Under the pieces are notes generated by a model that worked only from the letters and a program-made list of their open reading frames with translations, did not search any database and was not told the origin of the DNA. Below, in pieces: positions 46,542 to 59,500 of a DNA stretch of 64,000 nucleotides. The stretch lies in contig NW_024037050.1 of assembly GCF_015706575.1 (NCBI RefSeq), forward strand, positions 3,844,001 through 3,908,000, written 5' to 3'. The stretch's first letter is position 1, and each line of letters begins with the position of its first letter. Source of the DNA: Patiria miniata. Its lineage: Eukaryota; Echinodermata; Asteroidea; Valvatida; Asterinidae. Made by a program: the position numbers and the translations under genes.

Positions 46542-46601
46542 ATACTTTCCGAAAGGTCAGTGAATGCTAAAGAATCACTAAAACAAAATAAACACCAATA
46601 C

Positions 46602-46811
46602 CTGCTCCAAAATGTGAACCGGTAGTTTCTCTCACTGCCCCATTAGTGAAGCCCAGCTGTCTGCACACCACGTTGGCATCGGTAATGTCCCATTGGTCAT
46701 CGCAGATGGCTCCCCAAACATCATTGTATTTCACCTCAACACGGCCGTTGTTGGGTTCAGGACCAATCAGTCGAACGGTGTCAGTTAGCGCGCCCCCTCC
46801 TGGACTCCCTC
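46602..46811 (-). CDS. D11 exon A (alpha-type SRCR, N-terminal half)
   Basis: About 210 nt, phase 1-1; donor GTATTGG, acceptor probably TTTGATGAAG. Encodes a glycine-rich linker (GGSPGGGALTDT), VRLIGPEPNNGRVEVKYNDV, WGAICDDQW and TGSHFGAG. The linker is the longest of the alpha exons. GAIC replaces the usual GTVC. Pairs with 46005-46142. Confidence 0.87.
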
Positions 46812-47401
46812 CTTCATCAAAGACACCAAAAATCAATGACACTGATTATGTGATATGCATGCATTTCCGCTATGAATGAGGAAAACCAAAACATTTGGAA
46901 GTTGAGAATATTACCGGGGTTACGGAGTAATTCGGCAAACAAAATGAGAAGCCATTTCGAGGTGGCACCACATCCGAACGCAAGCCGCATGCGTTCTTAA
47001 AGACAAAGTGTGCGCGCATTTTGGTAACACTATTTGTCCAAGGAGCCCGGACGTGCGTTTGCACTATCTGAGTGCGACTCGCATCGAGCCTGGTGCCACT
47101 GCAGAAAATGGCCGTCGCCGAATTAGTCTACAGGGGTAGTGGAGGTATAATTACATCTGTGCTGATCATCCTTTCCTTGAGCAAGTGGTTCTTCATTGAA
47201 ATAGCCCCTTGTAGATGCTTCATATTAGGTCAAGTATAGCCCATTCCTATACTGCACTCATCAGTGTGCATTTGCGGTACAGATCCAAGTGGCCCACGTG
47301 AACGTGCTTTGGCAGCCTGTTTTCTTGAGGGGCTTTCAACCTTCTAAAACAAACTAACCAACAGGGCTGGGGTTTATTAAATATCATCAATAATTATGTA
47401 C

Positions 47402-47719
47402 CAGTACAGACGACTCCTGCATCCTCTGAATGACGGCAATCTTCATCTCTCCAAGCGTTGCTTGGACACTCTTCGAGTTTTGTCTCATCCCCGACGCAAG
47501 CTACTTCATCCAGCAATGTCGCCCCGGAGCCTTCACCAAACGCGGCTCCACCGACAGCCTCTACGGCCCTCTCAAACCCAAGCTGCTTACAGACGACGTT
47601 GGCATCGTCCTCATCCCAGCTGTCGTCGCAGACCGTACCCCATTCACCTTCATAGTAGACCTCTACACGTCCTTCATTAGTGTTCTCACTGCCAACGAGG
47701 CGCACAGTTGGAGTAGGCT
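47402..47719 (-). CDS. D10, beta-type SRCR exon
   Basis: 318 nt, phase 1-1; acceptor TTGTGTAG, donor GTACAT. Starts EPTPTVRLVGSENTNEGRVE, then [45 protein letters not shown] and HSEDAGVVC. Six cysteines. ERAVEAVGG ties it to D6 and D25. Confidence 0.92.
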
Positions 47720-47777
47720 CTACACAATATTTCAAAACGCCAGATAATTCCCTGATTAAGGATAGGTGGGTACACCA

Positions 47778-47946
47778 TGGAATATCTCTTCTGTAAAGAG
47801 TGTGGTTCTAAAGAGAAACCAGAGGTGATCAATGTTCTCAGAGAACAATTGCCACTTTCAGTTCTTTTCAGAACTACACATCTTGGAACTAATCTCACCT
47901 CCGGTTCTTTTCAGAACCACACTTCTTTACAGAAGAGTTATTCAAT
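47778..47946. repeat. Hairpin repeat in intron D9-D10
   Basis: CTCTTCTGTAAAGAGTGTGG at the left is mirrored by CCACACTTCTTTACAGAAGAG at the right, with inverted TTCAGAACC/GGTTCT words between. The rest of the intron to 48207 shows nothing recognised. Confidence 0.65.
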
Positions 47947-48207
47947 ACCTTTATTGTACAAAGCTTCCAATCACAGATAATTACTCACCCACAATATTAC
48001 TTTATGACCCAGATATTTTCCTGAAAAGTGAATGAATCGTTTTATTAGGATGGATGAAGCCTGAAAAACTATAGGCCTTCTTGCTGTAAATATTCCACAC
48101 GTTCTATTTTACTTGCGTAAATGCCCCGGTAAAAGTCAAGGCATATGTACCTTCCTGAGGATGTGCAATACAATATTAAGCAAGTCACAGTTTCAAGTGA
48201 ACCTTAC

Positions 48208-48345
48208 CTTCATCCGGCAAACAAACAACGCCGGCATCTTCAGCATGATTACAATCGCTGGTTTCCCATCCTGCATTGGGGCATTCTTGAATTGTGGTCT
48301 CCTGGCCGGTGCAGCCCACCTCGTCCAGAAGAATGGGGCCCTCAC
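48208..48345 (-). CDS. D9 exon B (alpha-type SRCR, C-terminal half)
   Basis: 138 nt, phase 1-1; acceptor ATCATCAAG, donor GTAAGG. Encodes GEGPILLDEVGCTGQETTIQ, CPNAGWETSDC and [14 protein letters not shown]. Four cysteines, acidic site intact. Joined to 49699-49896 across 1.35 kb. Confidence 0.92.
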
Positions 48346-49978
<1,633 letters not shown>

Positions 49979-50518
49979 TTATATCTGTACCTGATTTGGC
50001 CTTTTTGCAAGGATAAAAAACCAGACCACTTCGAAATTATCTGTTGTTTTTTTTCAAAGTGAAATGAAACCCTCATTTACTGATGAAGCTTTCTGGTTAT
50101 GGGCATACAAGCCTTAATAACAAACCAGTATGGAATTCAAACAAAAATACTCCACAGTAGAGTTTAAATTTTATGAGTTCCAAAGATTTGTGCCTAATCA
50201 TAGATGCACTCAGCTAGCTTCACTCAGAAAGGCACTGTAGTCAACGACTACTGATTGCTTTTGAGTGGTGTAGAAAAGTAGCTTCACATGGTGATGCATG
50301 GAGTATTTTATTATTATGGATCGCATAACGGAGCTAGTTTTACTATACCATGAGTTAAAACAGTCAATAGTTCCGCATATTTTTTTTATAAATCATTACC
50401 ATTATTATTATAGTTTATTTGTTCATGCATGATAAGAAAGCAAATATAGTTAATACCATGTGACATGCTTTGGCCAATCAAGAGACAGAATCTGTGGACG
50501 AGGCGTTATAATATATAA

Positions 50519-50695
50519 ATAATGAATGTTCATGAGTGCAATGGTAAGAATAATTTCATGAGGCGACAGATGGAATGTTCCATTCCACCCAGCTTCGCAG
50601 ACTTGTATTCGAGTCACCAAACATCAAGTCCGAGTCACCTCTCCCGAGTCCGAGTCCGAGTCACAAGTCACAAATGTCAAGTCCAAGTCCGAGTC
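50519..50695. repeat. Hairpin left arm joined to a decayed GAGTCCGAGTC element
   Basis: 50519-50583 equals the left arm of the hairpin at 22559. It is followed directly by CGAGTC/GAGTCCGAGTC repeats (50608-50695) like the sub-terminal arrays of the hAT-like element at 11761. The matching right array is at 51835-51925, about 1.1 kb away, so later insertions (50820-51382) probably split one old element. Confidence 0.6.
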
Positions 50696-50819
50696 ATGAT
50701 CACCTTTAACATATATCGGAACTACATTTTGAGGTACTGTTAAAACCTCACGGTGTAAATGTTTCCATTTTTTCACAGCTTTTCTCTAATTTAATGAACT
50801 GGAAATCTATGTATAGTAT

Positions 50820-50983
50820 ACAAATATTGAATGCTTCGAGTGGTGTAGTAAAACTAGGCTCCCGAGGTGATCCATGGACATTCTATTTTCCCGAGGCAAA
50901 GCCGAGGGAAAATAAAATGCTCCATGGATCACCGAGGGAGGCTAGTTTTACTTCACCACGAGATAAAGCATTCAATATTTGTT
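50820..50983. repeat. Foldback hairpin (about 75-bp arms)
   Basis: CAAATATTGAATGCTTCGAG, GTAAAACTAGGCTCCCGAGG and GATCCATGGA on the left are mirrored on the right by the complementary series ending AGCATTCAATATTTG; the centre is near GAGGCAAAGCCGAGGG. A predicted plus-strand ORF across it is an artefact of the palindrome. Confidence 0.85.
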
Positions 50984-51382
50984 TTATAACACTTCACCCA
51001 CAGATTCTGCTTGGTTATAATATTTTAAATTATTTAAATCTGAACGCAGTTGAAATAAACTTCAATTTCAATAAAAAATTGGTGGAAAATGTATTTCTCT
51101 CTTCCAAACTACCCCTTCGCGAAATGTTGGAACCCAACTCTGTGGCGCGCTCTCTTTGGAACAAAACGCGCTACGTGCAACGCCCAACGCGCACACCAGC
51201 ATGCATTTGCACACAAATACCGCGCCGTGGAAATAGTACTTTGGTTGCTAATGGTATAGTACTTTGGTTGCTACGGGTATAGTTCTTTTGGCCGTGCACA
51301 GAAAGATAGCAAAAATAGAAAGTATCACGTGACTCGCTCTCGGCCAATCAAGACACAGAATCTGCGGGTGAGGTGTTATAAA
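50984..51382. mobile_element. MITE with TATAACACTTCACCCACAGATTC ends
   Basis: TATAACACTTCACCCACAGA at the left, and TCTGCGGGTGAGGTGTTATA at the right. As at 22559-23033, a hairpin lies immediately to its left, so hairpin plus TATAACAC MITE is a recurring pair. The relative CAGAATCTGTGGGTGAGGAG is at 15638. Confidence 0.75.
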
Positions 51383-52011
51383 CCTTTCTATTGTTTATAA
51401 ACATTGTGCGTCGTTTTGTGTAGCATAAATCGAAGCGTTGGTTCTTCATTTTTGCAGTGTTGGACCTTCCATAGTTCAGTTTGGCAAACTGTGGTTGGCA
51501 AAATGTTTCAACTACGTGTCGGCAATAGAAAGGTCTTTTAGCATTAAGCAAGGCACTTTTGACTGGAAAAGATAATCTGCTACCGAACACTGTCAAGCTT
51601 GCAGTGTGGTCGCTGGGATGCAGGTTTCTATACATTGATTACCAAAATCAATATATTGGAAATAAGCCAGCCGCACGCGCTTTGTTTGTACAGTACTAAG
51701 ATGCATGCATTTCTTCTGCACCACACAGACTGTATAACTTGCTCAGGAGATAAAGAGGATCTTCTCCAAACTAATTTTGTAATTATATTGTTGCAAAAAA
51801 AAAAATGAGGGGTTTTTGGCATTTTTGGTCAAATCCCAAGTCGCGCAGATCGTCCGATTCCAAGTCTGTAGGGTCGAGTCCGAGTCCGAGTCATTTTGCC
51901 ATCGTGACTCGAGTCCGAGTCCCATGTCATATAAGTCTTCAGCTTCACCTCCTGGATAGAAATTAGTCTTTTCAATGAACGAATGTCAAACATGCATGAT
52001 TTGTTTTGTGC

Positions 52012-52262
52012 AACGCCTGAATAAATCCTCGTAATCCGACAGGTAACTTGTAAACTGGTACTTATATGAATGTACAGTATCAGAGTTATCAGGGCTGTGT
52101 GAACAACTAATAGTGTGACCATGCAGTGGAAGTTCTATTTACCATGGAATAGAACTTCTATTTTTGCAGTGCGGCCGCGCTTGTGTTGGGATGAATAATT
52201 CAATGACACATGATCAACAACCCACCAATCAGACGACTGGGATTTATTCAGGCGTTGTAAAA
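52012..52262. mobile_element. MITE, diverged copy of the TATAACACCTGA family
   Basis: CAACGCCTGAATAAATCCTC at the left is mirrored by GGGATTTATTCAGGCGTTGT at the right. Internal GGAAGTTCTATTTACCATGG and AATAGAACTTC form a second inverted pair as at 22900. Confidence 0.75.
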
Positions 52263-52306
52263 TACTTTAATATTGCTCTAAGGATAAAGCTAAAAATAGC
52301 ACTTAC

Positions 52307-52633
52307 CTGTTGTGCATGTGACACCAACATCCTCTGAATGTTCACAGATGAGCGTATCCCATAGGGCCCAATTACACTCATTCACACTGGACTCTGTCCC
52401 CTGACAAGTCATGCTATACAGTATGGGGCCTTCTCCCGCGCCATATTCAGAGGTGCCATCGTCACTGGTCGCAACGCCGGTGAAACCCAGCTGTCGGCAC
52501 ACCACGGCTGCGTCAGCGTCGTCCCAGCTATCGTCACACACCGTCCCCCACTCGCCCTGGTTGAACACCTCGACTCGGCCAGAGTGTGGGTTGGGACCTC
52601 CCACTAAACGTACAGTTGTTTCCACAGGTGTGT
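52307..52633 (-). CDS. D8, gamma-type SRCR exon
   Basis: 327 nt, phase 1-1; acceptor ATCTTGAAG, donor GTAAGT. Starts DTPVETTVRLVGGPNPHSGR, then [49 protein letters not shown] and HSEDVGVTC. Six cysteines, acidic site intact. Only 275 bp separates it from D7; no alpha or beta domain lies between these two. Confidence 0.92.
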
Positions 52634-52908
52634 CTTCAAGATTCCAAGGAAAAAAATGGCAAAAACATATCACCATACTATTCCATAACAACAGTTACCA
52701 AAGTCTTCTTTAAAAAGATTAAATTTTGATAAATTTACTTTTTTTCCTAAGAATGAATGCTGAAACTCATGTAAAAGAGGACTAAGTAGTGCTCGGCCAA
52801 CAGTGTTCTAGGAAGGTGTGAGTACTTTTTTTGAATGGATTTGTTCATAAAACAATGTTTGGTTCAGATTTGGGGAGGTAAGTAGAATGTTTTAAAAAAA
52901 AATTGTAC

Positions 52909-53298
52909 CTGATCGACACACAATTCCGACATCCTCAGAATGAGCACAGTGTATCGTCCCCCAATCGGTGATGAGGCATTCGTCCAGGCTAGTCTCCGTC
53001 CCAGCACAATTCACATTGCGGAGAATGGGGCTGTCTAGGTCGCCAGGGCCAAAATCTGTTGCCATGGCAACACGGAGCGCCCCTTCTGGGTAGCCCAGCT
53101 CCCGGCAGGCGACGTCAGCCTCATCTGAGCCAAAATTGTCGTCACAGATGGTCCCCCACGCACCCTCGCGGTAAATCTCCAAGCGACCGCTGTTTGGCGA
53201 CGGCCCGCCAACTAAGCGGATAGTGCTGGACTCTCCACCGTCAGTGACACCGTCACCACTACCACTACCACTACCACTACCACTACCGTCAGTTACTG
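52909..53298 (-). CDS. D7, gamma-type SRCR exon with (GS)n linker
   Basis: 390 nt, phase 1-1; donor GTACAAT. After an acceptor CTTGCAGCAG with two AGs three bases apart (a NAGNAG tandem site), it encodes AVTDGSGSGSGSGSGDGVTD and then SSTIRLVGGPSPNSGRLEIY. The SRCR core has [31 protein letters not shown] and HSEDVGIVC. The linker is coded by a (CCACTA)n-type hexamer at 53255-53287 and so is prone to length change. The domain has six cysteines. The N-terminal linker extends well upstream of the first methionine-like codon. Confidence 0.9.
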
Positions 53299-53807
53299 CT
53301 GCAAGGAGAAAGTCAATTGAATAGAGGTATTTTCACACTGCAGTTTAGCCTTAAAGTCCAACCTAGTCACACCCATTGCGGACAGTCATTCCACAGCCAC
53401 TCCAAAATCCTAACCAAATTATTCCTTAGATTTGAATTTGGTTTGATAATTGAAACAGTTTAGAGAAACTAAAAGTAAAACTCAGCGAAATATTGACTGT
53501 TGTAATTGTTTGGAATGATTCCGAAGTCCAGTCAACTTGAAGTTATTACATAAAGTCCGCACATGTGAAACCAAACGCTTTTTGTCAACTAGAGAAGTTC
53601 CTCTTTGCCCTTTTGTTTTGGTGCAACTCTGGAAAGCCAGTCTGCGACTGGTGGCGGTGGTTGTATAACCTTGGGTCTTCTGAGGCCTTTCTATGGGTGT
53701 GATCTGATCTAAAGCATGATTCTTTTTGTCCAGTTTTCTACATTAGTGAACATCAAGTGAAAATTAAATCAAACTGCCAGTCCACAGAGTACACCTTGTT
53801 CACTATA

Positions 53808-53997
53808 CAGGCCGGTTCACACTCAGCGCGAAAGCAAATGCGAACGCAAATTTGCAACGTCAGGGCAAGTTTTCACGCTATGATTTCGCAAAAGTTGAGC
53901 AAATTTCAACTCCGTCAAATTCCGTGGCAAATGTTTCGTGATGCCAAATTTGTTTCGCATTCCCAATTCGTGTGCAGTATGAATCGGTCTTACCACT
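53808..53997. mobile_element. MITE, GCCGGTTCACACTCAGCGCG family, copy 1
   Basis: GGTTCACACTCAGCGCGAAA at the left is mirrored by TTCGCATTCCCAATTCG and CAGTATGAATCGGTCT at the right. The interior has GCGAA and TTCGC words. The better-preserved copy at 61662-61836 has AAGCCCGGTTCATACT ends. Confidence 0.72.
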
Positions 53998-54334
53998 TGC
54001 TAATTGGGAGCTAGTTTTGTAGTATGTTTTCTTTACTCTATCTCCAGTGTCACTTGCTTGTAACTTGATTTCTTCTTTTTTTTACCAAGGAGACTTTTTC
54101 CGCCACGGAAGTTACATTTTGTGGAGCGGTTGTAGTGAAATGACCGCTCTATGGTAGTTCTGCATAGTCCTTTTTTAAGATTCAATCAATGATTTCTGGT
54201 TAGTAAATCAGCTAGCTCTCGTTTTTCTTTTCACATTTCAAATAGTATACAGAGTGTCAAAATCAATCAGTTTTAAATTCATGTAGTTTTTCATTTATTT
54301 TTGTTTTACTAGGAAAAAGGTACGACAACGAGCA

Positions 54335-54745
54335 GTGTTAAAATCGAATCACTTCACTTGAGTTGATTCTGACTCTGAGTCTGAGTACCTTGGGTTGAGT
54401 CCGAGTACAAGTCTCGAGTACTTTGGTTCAGGACCGAGTCAGAGTCACATTTGTATGAGATGGATGTGCACGGACATGAACACACATACAAGTACGCCAT
54501 ATGTAAGTGATGCACTTTCCAGGGAAACAACATTTGTATTTCCTGCGGTACAGACCTTGTGCTTAACATTCTTTAGCGTTGCTTTAACTTTCCTTCGGAA
54601 AATAAAGTTTGTGGGCAATATAAATATGTGACTCTACAGGCACCAGTCATGAGTGTCAAGTCCAAGTCATAAAGTTTAATTCAGAGAATGAGTTTGAGGC
54701 TTTTGCTGATGTGACTCGATTCCAAGTCCTGGACTTGAGTCCTAA
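54335..54745. repeat. Decayed GAGTCTGAGTC element
   Basis: Degenerate CTGAGTC/GAGTCCGAGT repeats at 54360-54450 and TCCAAGTCCTGGACTTGAGT at 54718-54740 in inverted relation resemble the sub-terminal arrays of the CAGTGTTGTAG hAT-like family. The ends and target duplication are no longer exact. Confidence 0.5.
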
Positions 54746-54848
54746 CTTGCAGGTTCTGCAGTACAGTGATCTTGTTGCCATTGATACGCAAATGGAAACT
54801 CTACATGAAGAATCCAAGCCCACTCTGATGATCAGACTGATTACATAC

Positions 54849-55166
54849 CAACACAAACCACGCCAGCGTCTTCAGCATGACCACAATTTTCCACTCTCCA
54901 TCCACGGCTCTGACAGTCTTCCAGCCTCAAATCATCTTCGGTACAGGCCACGTCATCCAGCAGAATGGATCCCGTCCCTTCCCCGAACCCAGCACCACTG
55001 ATGGCCTCTACGGCTCTCTCAAACCCAAGCTGCTTACAGACGACATTGGCATCGGTATCATCCCATTCATCGTCACAGACGGTGCCCCATTCACCTTGGT
55101 AGTAGACTTCCACGCGCCCTTCATTGTCGTTCTCGCCACCAACGAGTCGCAATGTTACATCGGGCT
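54849..55166 (-). CDS. D6, beta-type SRCR exon, twin of D25
   Basis: 318 nt, phase 1-1; acceptor CCATTCTCAG, donor GTATGTAATC. Starts [20 protein letters not shown], then [45 protein letters not shown] and [11 protein letters not shown]. The domain protein is the same as D25 apart from the linker; differences at DNA level concentrate in the first 50 bases of the exon. Follows alpha domain D5. Confidence 0.93.
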
Positions 55167-55761
55167 CTGAGAATGGAAAACACGCTTTGTCTTTAAAAAG
55201 ACAGTATGTGCTGTGCTGCATCCACCAAAGCATGCAAGCCTTAATTGTGCAGTCCATTGTGCACACAAAAACAACCATGCCTACAAATGTATCTTGCTTG
55301 GGGATAATATAAATTATAACGTTATTTTATTTTATAAACAAGGACTGATATTGTTTTCAAATGCTTCTGTTTAATAAGACATGATACCCATTTCGAACAG
55401 AAATCCATCCTTTAAAGCACCTTTCAAGCGTCTTGCAAGTAGGCGAGTTGAAAGATCTTCCCCTGAAAGTTTGCCTCTCGCATTCTGAAGTTTTCTTTTG
55501 TACCCAGTTTTGCACTGCACTCGTAACTCTTCAAGTTTAGATGTTACAAGCAACAGAAAGTCTTATTTGTTCAGCCCCTTCTGCACTCAGTTCACTGAAA
55601 CTAATCTACAAGGCATATTCACACAAAACCTAAAATTTAACAACTCTTGAAGCACACAATCTTTCATGCTCATTGCAATTCAATGTTGACAATGTTCAGT
55701 CACTTGGAAAGCACCCCGGAATTATCTTGAGGAAAATGGTCTATAAATGTTTGCAAAATAC

Positions 55762-55899
55762 CTTCATTAGGCTGGCAAACCACTCCGGCATCTTCAGCGT
55801 GATTACAATCATTGGTTTCCCATCCTGCATTGGGGCAATCTTCAATTCTGGTCTCCGCACCTGAGCAAGCAACTTCATCCAAGAGAATCGGGCCATCAC
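55762..55899 (-). CDS. D5 exon B (alpha-type SRCR, C-terminal half)
   Basis: 138 nt, phase 1-1; acceptor TCTCCTGCAG, donor GTATTT. Encodes GDGPILLDEVACSGAETRIE, CPNAGWETNDC and [14 protein letters not shown]. Four cysteines. Confidence 0.93.
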
Positions 55900-56905
55900 C
55901 TGCAGGAGAACAGGTAAAGATTCATCAACAAATTGAGAAACCTCATCAATACCGCGGTTAGAAATTGGGGGTGAAGGTCACCTCTTTATCCCTTACAAAT
56001 TCATTAACATTCCACTTTGCAGTGAACTTAGTCGGCAAGAGCTTTTTTCACGGATAATTACCTGGGGCTTAACCCCATGCGCACGGGAAGCGGTCATGGC
56101 CGCGGCCGCTAATCCTCATTGGAATGCAGTTGCCAGCTGTGGTATGCCATGTCACACAGCTAGTGGGTAGTTCCACAGCTGCTGCTTTTGTGCAGTCCCG
56201 CTACCACACAAAGGCTGTGCAGTCATGCGGGCCACTTGCTCTATGTGTGGAGGAATGTCCCCATTACACCCCGTCCTTAAGGGGTTAAGGGCTCCGTGCA
56301 CAAGTACCTCTCAAATGGTAAGGAAGGGAAAGTTGGAGGAGACCACTTGGAGTAACGTTTGAATGAATTTCCGACAACACCTGACCCCGAGCAAAAGATA
56401 CTTTGTCTTTGTGCACATTCAGAATAAACTATACGTTGTGCGTACTTCGCACCATAGGCCTATGTGCGCGAACCAGTACACTCACGCAGTGTGTCCCGCC
56501 CATTATGGCACTCTCAAAAATGGTAAATAAGCGCTCCTGTTGTTCGCGCACGGAGCCCATAGAACTTATCCTCTAAGGGAATGTTCACAGATTGTTAATG
56601 ACCTGAAACACAGCCCCCCCCCCCTTTCCTCTTCCATAGATACAATGGTCAGACAGGGAAGGAATATGAAATTATCAGATTGTCACAGATCGATTGCCCA
56701 ACAACATTTCACACATTACTCCAAATGACAATCACAAAAAAAACAATTCAAGAAACGGTCGCAGCAGACGGAAACAACCACGCCCGACCCAATCCCCGAA
56801 TAGGTGAGGGAGGAGTGGAGTGAGAATCATGCAATCAGCAACTCTGAATCAGGCCTTTCAAAAAAGTAGCAGAACATTGAAGAAATATTCGCTTTTAAAA
56901 CATAC
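55900..56905. other. Intron within D5
   Basis: Relatively GC-rich in the middle (56080-56560) but without a recognised element or exon. Plus-strand small frames here have no domain. Confidence 0.4.
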
Positions 56906-57097
56906 CACTGCCAAACTCAGCAAGGGTTGCTGAACGCCCAGCTCCGTTAGCAAAGCCCAGCTGTCTGCACACCACGTTGGCATCCTCCATGCCCCATTGA
57001 TCATCACAGACCGTTCCCCAGACGCCGTTGTAGTTCACCTCGACACGTCCGTAGTTGGGTTCTGGCCCAACCAGTCTCACACTTGGAGTTGTTCCTT
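56906..57097 (-). CDS. D5 exon A (alpha-type SRCR, N-terminal half)
   Basis: 192 nt, phase 1-1; acceptor AATTATTCAG, donor GTATGT. Encodes [33 protein letters not shown] and [10 protein letters not shown]. It is the first alpha domain of the array and directly follows the EGF exon. Confidence 0.93.
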
Positions 57098-57284
57098 CTG
57101 AATAATTTTGGAAACAAAACATATTTCAAGACTACAACAAAGCCTTGGATACTAAGAAGAGAAGCCATAGTTGGTTCCAGAAGTTCAGGAGGAAAAATAA
57201 CAAACACAAACAAAACTGGAAACAGCAATATCAAATTGCAGCCAAAGCACTACATTAAGAGTAATAAGAGACACTAGCTAAATC

Positions 57285-57440
57285 ATTAGTAGACCTAGTA
57301 GTAGGCCTAGTAGTTAGTAGGCTAAATCATTAGTAGGCCTATTTCTTTTCCCTCCTGGATGGGATGCTAGTCCATGGCAGGTTAATCCCCAGCTAATGCC
57401 GGTACCCATTTATACTTCTGGGTGGATAGAGGTAAGTTAT
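57285..57440. repeat. TAGTAGGCC repeats and SINE body fragment
   Basis: A short cluster of TAGTAGGCCTA units (57288-57342) is followed by CCCAGCTAATGCCGGTACCC, the inverted form of a body motif of the SINE at 19120-19390. Confidence 0.5.
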
Positions 57441-57525
57441 TATCTTATGTTCTAAACAATTTGAATACATCTATAAAAGAATATCAATCAAATGGAATTG
57501 AATAAGCCATGTGTGGTAACCTTAC

Positions 57526-57639
57526 CAGTTTCGCAATTTACTCCTGTGAAGCCATCTTGACAAGTACATGTGTAGCCATTGACATCACTGGTGCACTGTC
57601 CACCGTTCAGACAGGGACTAGGTTGGCACATATCATTTT
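57526..57639 (-). CDS. EGF-like domain exon
   Basis: 114 nt, phase 1-1; acceptor CTCCACAG, donor GTAAGG. Encodes ENDMCQPSPCLNGGQC, TSDVNGYTCTC and QDGFTGVNCETG: six cysteines with EGF spacing and the closing GFTGxxC motif. The calcium-binding D-x-D/N-E start is not canonical. It is the only non-SRCR domain found in the array and separates D1-D4 from the alpha-beta series. It is too short for an ORF filter. The same 1-1 phase as SRCR exons makes it freely exchangeable. Confidence 0.92.
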
Positions 57640-57921
57640 CTGTGGAGAGTAACATTATTGTTATTGTATGGCACTCCTAAAGCACCCTTTTTTTTAAATA
57701 TGCTATTGAATATTCATGGCCCCTGATCTGAAGCAATAAATCTCTTTAAGTCCATCTGCATGCTAATCTTTTCTTGGCCTTATCTCTGACTTATTTAAAT
57801 GTATCTGAGGTAGTAGCAACATTGAAACATGGTGGCAGCAGTGGGATTGCCATCTACAAAATCCATAAAGAGTAACTAAAATGCCCGACAAACAAATTCC
57901 TTATTATATGCATTTCCTTAC

Positions 57922-58245
57922 CAGTTCTCTGGCAGGAGACACCAGCATCTTCACTGTGCACACAGTTGGTTTGCCGCCAGCCGCTGAACAAGCACTCTTC
58001 GAGTTGTGTCTCCGATCCAGTGCATGCCACCTCATCCATCAGGACTGGACCCGTGCCTGGGCCAAACTCCCCAGCGATAGCCACCCCCTCAGCACCGCCA
58101 TAGCCCAGTTGATTACAGACCACTGTCGCGTCATCCAGATCCCATCCGTCATTGCAGATGGTGCCCCATTCACCTTCGTAGTAGACCTCAACACGTCCGA
58201 CATGCGGTTCTGTGCCTCCAGCGAGACGAACTGTGATCTCGGGTT
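57922..58245 (-). CDS. D4, beta-like SRCR exon
   Basis: 324 nt, phase 1-1; acceptor GTACTTCCAG, donor GTAAGGAAA. Starts EPEITVRLAGGTEPHVGRVE, then YYEGEWGTICNDGW, GPVLMDEVAC, FSGWRQTNC and HSEDAGVSC. Six cysteines. CND replaces CDD at the acidic site. Closest to D12. Confidence 0.92.
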
Positions 58246-58521
58246 CTGGAAGTACCCAAAACAAACCCCCTCATTACTTGTACTGCCCCTTTTGCTATCA
58301 GTTAAAATTGAAATAGAATGGAATAGGCAATGAACAGCAGGCCTATGGACCATGTCGCCTTGACTCAATTGTTCTTCAAGCTTCATGCTGACAGCTGACG
58401 ACTATCAACTAATCAGCCTTCAAAGCCTGGTTTTATAATTTGTGCACACCTTCCTCAAAGTTACTGTGGCGTCAATAGATGGTACTTAGAATACACATTC
58501 CTTTGAATTAAAAAAAATTAC

Positions 58522-58857
58522 CAGGATCTGTTCGACATATAACACCAGCATCCTCCACGTGTCCGCAGTTGCTTTGCTTCCATCCACTGCTTGGGCAGTC
58601 CTGCAATTGGGTGTCCTGGCTTCCACAGTTGACATCGTCCAGCATGATCAGGCCCTTGCCCGGGCCAAAGCCCGCATCGGATACGCTTTGGTAGGCACCG
58701 TTTTCAAAGCCCAGCTGTCTGCAGACCACGTTGGCATCAGTAATGTCCCAATCGTCGTCGCAGACTGTTCCCCACTCGCTGTCGTAGTAAACCTCCACAC
58801 GGCCGGCATTTGTTCGTCCGTCCTCACTCACCAGACGCAGAGTCGGTTCACTAGGAT
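58522..58857 (-). CDS. D3, SRCR domain exon
   Basis: 336 nt, phase 1-1; acceptor CTCTCTCAG, donor GTAATTT. Starts DPSEPTLRLVSEDGRTNAGR, then [42 protein letters not shown] and HVEDAGVIC. Six cysteines, acidic site intact. NGAYQS and LMLDD-like words are intermediate between alpha and beta types. Confidence 0.92.
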
Positions 58858-58960
58858 CTGAGAGAGGGAATAAACTCACGATTGAATGTGTTCTAGGGTC
58901 AATATCATATAGCACTACGAATTCCCCATTGCAACTTTACCAAACTTTCTATGATATTGT

Positions 58961-59273
58961 ATCTTCAAGCAAACTTGTATCCTCGATCCTGATTGGTCGA
59001 TCCATGGCAACAACAGTGTGATATGAGGCTGTATTGCACGGTCCATACCTCACCCTGCGTATTGCGCTATTCCAAGATGCGAGCGACATTCAAGCTGCAT
59101 GCGCTGAACTGCTGAAATGTTCATGTAAAACATGCTCGTTCCAACTGTACTGCACATCAAGTTTGCTTGAAGATAAATTCGTTATCACGCTCGCCCTCGT
59201 GGAACACGGAAAATGTAGTGCATCTGTGTCCCATATGTGGGACACAGACACGCACTACATTATTCCGTGTTCC
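58961..59273. repeat. Inverted repeats in intron D2-D3
   Basis: A 17-bp perfect inverted pair (ATCTTCAAGCAAACTTG at 58961 and its complement at 59157) is followed by a hairpin at 59201-59273 (GGAACACGGAA, GTGTCCCATATGTGGGACAC, TTCCGTGTTCC). Probably parts of one small element. Confidence 0.65.
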
Positions 59274-59500
59274 ACTCGCACTCCCGGGATAACTTATAGT
59301 AAATCCATGGTAACAATGTGCGACTCTGAGTCGTCATAATTTGAGTACGCAATCAATGAAACAATTCCAAACACTAGAGATCAGGAAAAGAACGGGTTAA
59401 GGGGTTAAGGTTAAGTTGAAAAGCTAAAGGAATGTAGGATCATTGGCTCATTGTGCATTTTGTTTTTGCATGAATTACTACTTTTTGTTTTCAAAATCTT

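Noticed and set aside
50794..51282. Plus-strand ORF of 162 codons
   Set aside because: It spans a perfect palindrome and a MITE; it has no domain.
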